64,000 bases of DNA from positions 1-64,000 of the forward strand of contig NZ_FMWX01000009.1 of assembly GCF_900103265.1 (NCBI RefSeq), written 5' to 3'. The stretch comes from Sphingomonas sp. NFR15 (GTDB lineage: Bacteria > Pseudomonadota > Alphaproteobacteria > Sphingomonadales > Sphingomonadaceae). Shown piece by piece: positions 59,957 through 64,000 of the stretch. Under the pieces are notes generated by a model. That model searched no databases, was not told the DNA's origin, and saw only the letters and a program-made list of their open reading frames with translations. The position numbers and the translations under genes were made by a program. Every line of letters starts with the position of its first letter. The stretch's first letter is position 1.

Positions 59957-62086
59957 ATGGCGAAGATGGTGCCGATCCCGCAACCGACCGCCCGCCGGCT
60001 GCGCGTCTATGCGTTCGATCCCAACGCCTCGCTCGATCTTGGATCGGCCAAATTCAGCCACGCGACGATCGCGCTCGCCTGGTCCGACCCGACCGAGGAA
60101 CCGATTTCGGTCGGCCCGGTCAACGAATATCTCGAGGTGATCGATATCGATCCGGCGAGCCGTCAATTCTACCCGCCGCTCGATCTCAACGCGCCCGACG
60201 TGCTCGGGCAGGACGGGCTGCCGCCGTCGGAAGGCGATCCGCGCTTTCACCAGCAGATGGTGTTCGCGGTCGCGATGAAGACGATCAAGCTGTTCGAGCG
60301 CGCGCTCGGCCGCAAGGTGATCTGGGCGCCGGCGTGGGACGACGACGAAAAGACCTATGTTCCCACGCTCAAGCTGCGCGTCTATCCGCATGCGCTGCGC
60401 GAGGCGAACGCCTATTACAGCCGCGACAAGCGTGCGCTGCTGTTCGGCTATTTCAACGCGACGCAGCGCGCGGCGGGCGCGAGCTGGATCTTCACCGCGC
60501 TTTCGCATGATATCATCGTGCACGAAACGACGCATGCGATCCTCGACGGGTTGCACCCGCGCTATTCGGAACCGACCAGCATCGACAGTCTGGCGTTCCA
60601 CGAGGCGTTCGCCGACATCGCCGCCCTGTTTTCGCATTTCCAACTCTATGAGGCGGTGTACGACTATATCGAGAAGAATGCCGGCCATCTCGACCAGATC
60701 GGCTTGCTGAGCGGGCTGGCGGGGCAATTCGCAAAGGGTACCTCGGGGCATCCGTCGCTACGCGATTTCATCGACACCAAGCCTGACGCCAATCTGATCG
60801 AGAATACGGACGAGCCGCATGATCGCGGCTCGATCCTGGTCGCGGCGGTGTTCGACGCGTTTCTCAGCATCTATTCGGCGCGAACCGTCGACCTGCTGCG
60901 GATGTGTGGACTCCAGATGGGCGCGACCGGGCCGCTCCATCCCGATCTCGTCGCGCGGCTGACCGGGGAGGCGACCAAGAGTGCGGATCACGTGTTGCGG
61001 ATGTGCATTCGGGCGCTCGATTATCTGCCGCCTGTGGATGTGCGATTCGGCGAATTCCTGCGCGCGATCATCACCGCCGATGCCGATCTGATCCCCGATG
61101 ACAGGCTCAATTACCGGCTTGCCTTCATCGAGGCGTTCCGGCGACGCGGTATCTTTCCCGAGCATTGCCTCTCGATGTCGCCCGACAATCTGCTGTGGGA
61201 CGCGGCCGACCCGGACTTGACGATCAGCGATATCGACGCCGAGGGCATGAACCTCGTCCCGCAATATAGGCGGGGCGACATTGTCAGGACGGCCGAGGAG
61301 AATCGCCGCAAGGTCTGGTACTGGCTCACTCAGCCGGAGTTGCGACTTGCTGGGCCGCCGAACGCGGCGGATGAGCAGCGTTTCGCCGCCTTCCGCGCGA
61401 ATGCGCGCGCGGTGTTCGCCCACGATCATGCCTGCACCGGCGCGCGGTTGACCGCCTACCTGGCCGATATCGACGCCGATCTCGCCTGGCTGGGCATTTC
61501 CGAACCCGACCGCGAGAAGCTCGCGGCCGATCTGGGCGCGGCGCCGACCCACTTCGCACGGTGGGAGACGTTTCTGAAAGTGCTGACCGATCCGACGCGC
61601 GCGACCAATGTCGTGTCCGATAAGAACGTCGATCGGGCGTGGGAAAGGGAGCTGGGGCTGTTCTTCCAGCGACCGTCCGACAACCCGCTATATACGATTC
61701 GGGGCGGGATGTCCGGCCTGTCGGTCGAGGTGGCGAGCGTACGCACGACCCGGCGCACCGGCCCCGACGGACAGGACATCCGCCAACTCGTGATAGAGAT
61801 CACGCAGCGTCGGCGGGGCTATTTCGACGCGAAGGTCCAGGCCGCCAACGATGCGACCCCGCCACCGCAGGGCACGTTTCCTAAAGGGGACTTCATATTC
61901 CGCGGCGGTGCAACGGTGATCATCGATCTGCGCGACAACACGCTGCGCTACGTCATCACCAAGCGGATCGACGACGATGTTCGGCTGGATCGCCAACGCC
62001 AGCATCTGCTCGCGCCCGAAGCGATGGGCTTCACGTACGATCCTGCCGCCGCGAAGGAACCCTTTGCCATGCTCCACCGGATGTAA
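59957..62086 (+). CDS. Thermolysin-like (gluzincin) metallopeptidase-domain protein
   Basis: A protein of 709 residues. IIVHETTHAILDGLHPRYSE provides the HExxH zinc motif (His189, Glu190, His193) and LAFHEAFADIAALFSHFQLY the third ligand Glu (about 216), the gluzincin arrangement. The domain spans roughly 90-400. The N-terminal 80 residues (RLRVYAFDPNASLDLGSAKF) and the C-terminal 250 residues are of unknown fold. There is no signal peptide, unusual for a thermolysin relative, so it may act inside the cell or leave by a non-Sec route. Coupled by position to the patatin and MBL genes. Confidence 0.78.
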   Translation: MAKMVPIPQPTARRLRVYAFDPNASLDLGSAKFSHATIALAWSDPTEEPISVGPVNEYLEVIDIDPASRQFYPPLDLNAPDVLGQDGLPPSEGDPRFHQQMVFAVAMKTIKLFERALGRKVIWAPAWDDDEKTYVPTLKLRVYPHALREANAYYSRDKRALLFGYFNATQRAAGASWIFTALSHDIIVHETTHAILDGLHPRYSEPTSIDSLAFHEAFADIAALFSHFQLYEAVYDYIEKNAGHLDQIGLLSGLAGQFAKGTSGHPSLRDFIDTKPDANLIENTDEPHDRGSILVAAVFDAFLSIYSARTVDLLRMCGLQMGATGPLHPDLVARLTGEATKSADHVLRMCIRALDYLPPVDVRFGEFLRAIITADADLIPDDRLNYRLAFIEAFRRRGIFPEHCLSMSPDNLLWDAADPDLTISDIDAEGMNLVPQYRRGDIVRTAEENRRKVWYWLTQPELRLAGPPNAADEQRFAAFRANARAVFAHDHACTGARLTAYLADIDADLAWLGISEPDREKLAADLGAAPTHFARWETFLKVLTDPTRATNVVSDKNVDRAWERELGLFFQRPSDNPLYTIRGGMSGLSVEVASVRTTRRTGPDGQDIRQLVIEITQRRRGYFDAKVQAANDATPPPQGTFPKGDFIFRGGATVIIDLRDNTLRYVITKRIDDDVRLDRQRQHLLAPEAMGFTYDPAAAKEPFAMLHRM

Positions 62087-62090
62087 CGCG

Positions 62091-63686
62091 ATGGCTAGGC
62101 GCACCACCACCAAGGCCGCCGCACACCCGGCCACCACGTCATCTACCGGCAGCGGCGAGACGATCACGATCCGCATGTACCGGCAGATATTGGGCGACTG
62201 TTTTCTGCTGACGCACGACTATGACGGGCGGCGCTTCCGTGCGCTGGTCGATTGCGGCGCGCTGCAGTGTATCGGCGCGAGCAAGCCGAATACGAAGGCG
62301 GCCGTCGCGCACATCGGCGCGGTGGTCGACGATCTCTTCGCCGATACCGGCGGCGAACTCGATCTGGTGATCGGAACGCACGAGCATTACGATCATCTGT
62401 CCGGCTTCCTGCTGCATTTCGACGTCTGGCAGAAATTCACCATCAAGCAGGTCTGGCTCGCCTGGACCGAGGATTATACCGACAGCGTCGCCAACGACAT
62501 TCGCGATAAGAAGTCGAAGGGGCTGGCGGCGCTCGCCGCGCTCGTCGGCCTTGGTGCCGAGGGCAAGCCTAATCCGTTCGCGCTGGATCGCACGAATGCG
62601 GAGATCGACGATACGGTGACCCGGATCAGCGATCTCTTGCAGTTCTACGGCGAGATCGACCCGTGGCAGGCGCCTGGCGGTCAGGCGCTCGCCGCCGCCG
62701 GGCGGACGCCGCGCGTTCCGAAAGTGCCGCCGCGCAGTTGTCTCGACGTCTTCGACTGGCTCAAGAGCAAGGCGGCAGACGGCAACGTGACCTATCTGTC
62801 GCCGGGGCAGCAGAAGGTGTTCGGCGTCGACAATCGGCTCAAAGCGTCGGTATTCGGGCCGCCGCGCACCCGCGACCGGCTGCTCAAGCTCGATCCGACC
62901 GATGGCCCGACGCGCGAAACCTATCTCGTGCGCCCGGACGACGTCAACGCGCTCGACGTCACGCTCAAGCTTCGCGCGGCGCAGGCCGATACAGCCATGA
63001 CCGACGACCCCGGCCACTACCCGTTCGCCGAGCGTTTTCGTCGATGGGAGGACGAGACATCGACCGACGCGGTCGCCGCGCTTTATTACAAGGGCCAGGC
63101 AAAGCGGCGGATCGACGGTACGTGGCTCGGCTCGGCCGACACGCTTGCGCTCAAGATCGACGGCGACGTCAACAATACCTCGCTCGCGCTGGCGATCGAG
63201 GTGCCGGGGCGCGACGTGTTGCTGTTCCCGGCCGACGCGCAGGTCGGCAACTGGCTGTCGTGGCATGACCAGCAATACCCTGCCACGCCCGTGCCGCTCG
63301 GGGGTGCGCAGGAAAGCGCTGAGCAAATCCTCGCGCGCGTGATCTTTTACAAGGTCGGCCATCACGGCAGCCACAATGCCACCGCGCGCCTTCAGGGGCT
63401 GGAGATGATGACCAGCCCCGATCTCGTCGCGATGATGCCGGTCGTGGAGGCGATCGCCAGGGAGCAGGTGACGAAGACCAATCCGGATGGTTGGGCCATG
63501 CCATACGGCGATCTGTATGCGCGGCTGAAGGATAAGACCGCGAAACGCATCGTGCGCGGCGACGGCGACCGCGCGGAGGAGGAAGCGGTGTTCGCCGCCC
63601 CGGGCGGCCGCTTCGCGCTGACCTATTCCGACAACGGCCCCAACCCGCTGTGGGCCGAGCTGACCACGATCTGTCGTCCCGCCTGA
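62091..63686 (+). CDS. Metallo-beta-lactamase-fold hydrolase (ComEC-domain-like)
   Basis: A protein of 531 residues. The zinc motif is intact: VIGTHEHYDHLSGF (His97, His99, Asp101, His102). A distal KVGHHGSHNAT block is typical of ComEC-type and related nuclease-like MBL proteins. A long insert (about 150-330) interrupts the fold. There is no signal peptide or membrane segment. The substrate is unknown; phosphodiester cleavage would be usual for this branch. ATG 62091 is four bases after the peptidase stop; a larger open frame upstream is non-coding. Confidence 0.82.
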   Translation: MARRTTTKAAAHPATTSSTGSGETITIRMYRQILGDCFLLTHDYDGRRFRALVDCGALQCIGASKPNTKAAVAHIGAVVDDLFADTGGELDLVIGTHEHYDHLSGFLLHFDVWQKFTIKQVWLAWTEDYTDSVANDIRDKKSKGLAALAALVGLGAEGKPNPFALDRTNAEIDDTVTRISDLLQFYGEIDPWQAPGGQALAAAGRTPRVPKVPPRSCLDVFDWLKSKAADGNVTYLSPGQQKVFGVDNRLKASVFGPPRTRDRLLKLDPTDGPTRETYLVRPDDVNALDVTLKLRAAQADTAMTDDPGHYPFAERFRRWEDETSTDAVAALYYKGQAKRRIDGTWLGSADTLALKIDGDVNNTSLALAIEVPGRDVLLFPADAQVGNWLSWHDQQYPATPVPLGGAQESAEQILARVIFYKVGHHGSHNATARLQGLEMMTSPDLVAMMPVVEAIAREQVTKTNPDGWAMPYGDLYARLKDKTAKRIVRGDGDRAEEEAVFAAPGGRFALTYSDNGPNPLWAELTTICRPA

Positions 63687-64000
63687 AGTGTGGTGGCTGC
63701 TGCGAAGCCGCTCGTGCGAAGTAGGGCGCGGGGAAGGTCCGCGGAGATTCCCCCGTCGCACTTATCGGTCGATCGAAGCCGCTTTGCCTTTTACGACAGG
63801 CACGCGACGCGAAAGCGGGCACCGCCGGCCTGTCGAGCATCCACTGCGCTTCGGGCAGATCGTCGAGAAGCGCCGCAGTAATCGCTGACCTGGCCAGCGG
63901 TCGTGAAGAAGCTCAGCGGGCGACCGCCGCGCGACAAGAGGCGATGGATGCCTAGCACCCCTGGGCCGCGCGTGCGGGGTTCTCAGTCGCTGTCTTTGAA
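63687..64000. other. Window end, 314 bases
   Basis: No gene, RNA or repeat is recognised between the MBL stop and the window edge. Short frames on both strands show no family resemblance. Confidence 0.35.

Noticed and set aside
1-64000. CRISPR arrays, tRNA and rRNA genes
   Set aside because: No spaced direct repeats and no cloverleaf or rRNA signatures were seen by eye on either strand.

Overview
The window is GC-rich DNA with short intergenic gaps and many ATGA or GTGA gene overlaps. It looks like a chromosome of a Sphingomonas-like alphaproteobacterium. That placement rests on overall protein style (DUF6683-type protein, NodT-type outer-membrane lipoprotein, TPR-bearing winged-helix regulator, paired one-domain kinases) and is an inference; there is no rRNA or marker gene to prove it.

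Positions 1-20400 are an accessory redox and signalling zone. An IS5-type transposase end abuts a sensor kinase. Then come a cupin, three SDR/NmrA oxidoreductases, AraC and LysR regulators, a PAS histidine kinase, a winged-helix/TPR regulator, a 'two-component propeller' sensor with a LuxR-type response regulator, DoxX, a Tat-exported haloperoxidase-like hydrolase and an AhpD-like protein. Between them lie decayed genes: an alpha/beta hydrolase, the C-terminal end of dnaE2, a small DUF gene and a catalase. Positions 20861-26018 are a complete chaperone-usher fimbrial operon behind an AT-rich leader. Positions 27589-32181 are a four-gene AaeAB-like efflux operon (FUSC permease, DUF1656, HlyD, NodT outer-membrane factor).

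Positions 32303-56727 are a type III secretion (injectisome) island. One arm runs left (sctU, a FliO-like gene, sctQ in two pieces, sctR, sctS, sctT, a luxR-type regulator). The other runs right (lytic transglycosylase, sctV, sctC, sctD, a needle candidate, sctI, sctJ, sctK, sctL, sctN, sctO, sctP). The flank at 32303-40981 holds the probable cargo. Three gene pairs look like effector plus immunity: a 479-aa protein with an overlapping lipoprotein, a lysozyme-like protein with an overlapping Sec-exported protein that seems to start with CTG, and an Endonuclea_NS_2-type nuclease with a YezG/DUF600-type immunity protein. Nearby are a DUF1521 protein with the GDPHV self-cleavage motif known from rhizobial NopE, a DUF6683 protein and a shortened paralogue, and a filament or translocator-like protein followed by a terminator. 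Near-perfect inverted repeats built on CTAGTCGGATCG lie in the promoters of this cargo and tie it to the secretion genes.

The main hypothesis is that this injectisome, or at least its cargo, is aimed at bacteria. The predicted immunity proteins are placed where each toxin would act (periplasm for the envelope-type candidates, cytoplasm for the nuclease). No canonical hydrophobic translocators, gatekeeper or class I chaperones were recognised. Positions 56833-63686 hold a diguanylate cyclase and then a three-gene operon of patatin phospholipase, thermolysin-like metallopeptidase and metallo-beta-lactamase-fold hydrolase of unknown joint function.
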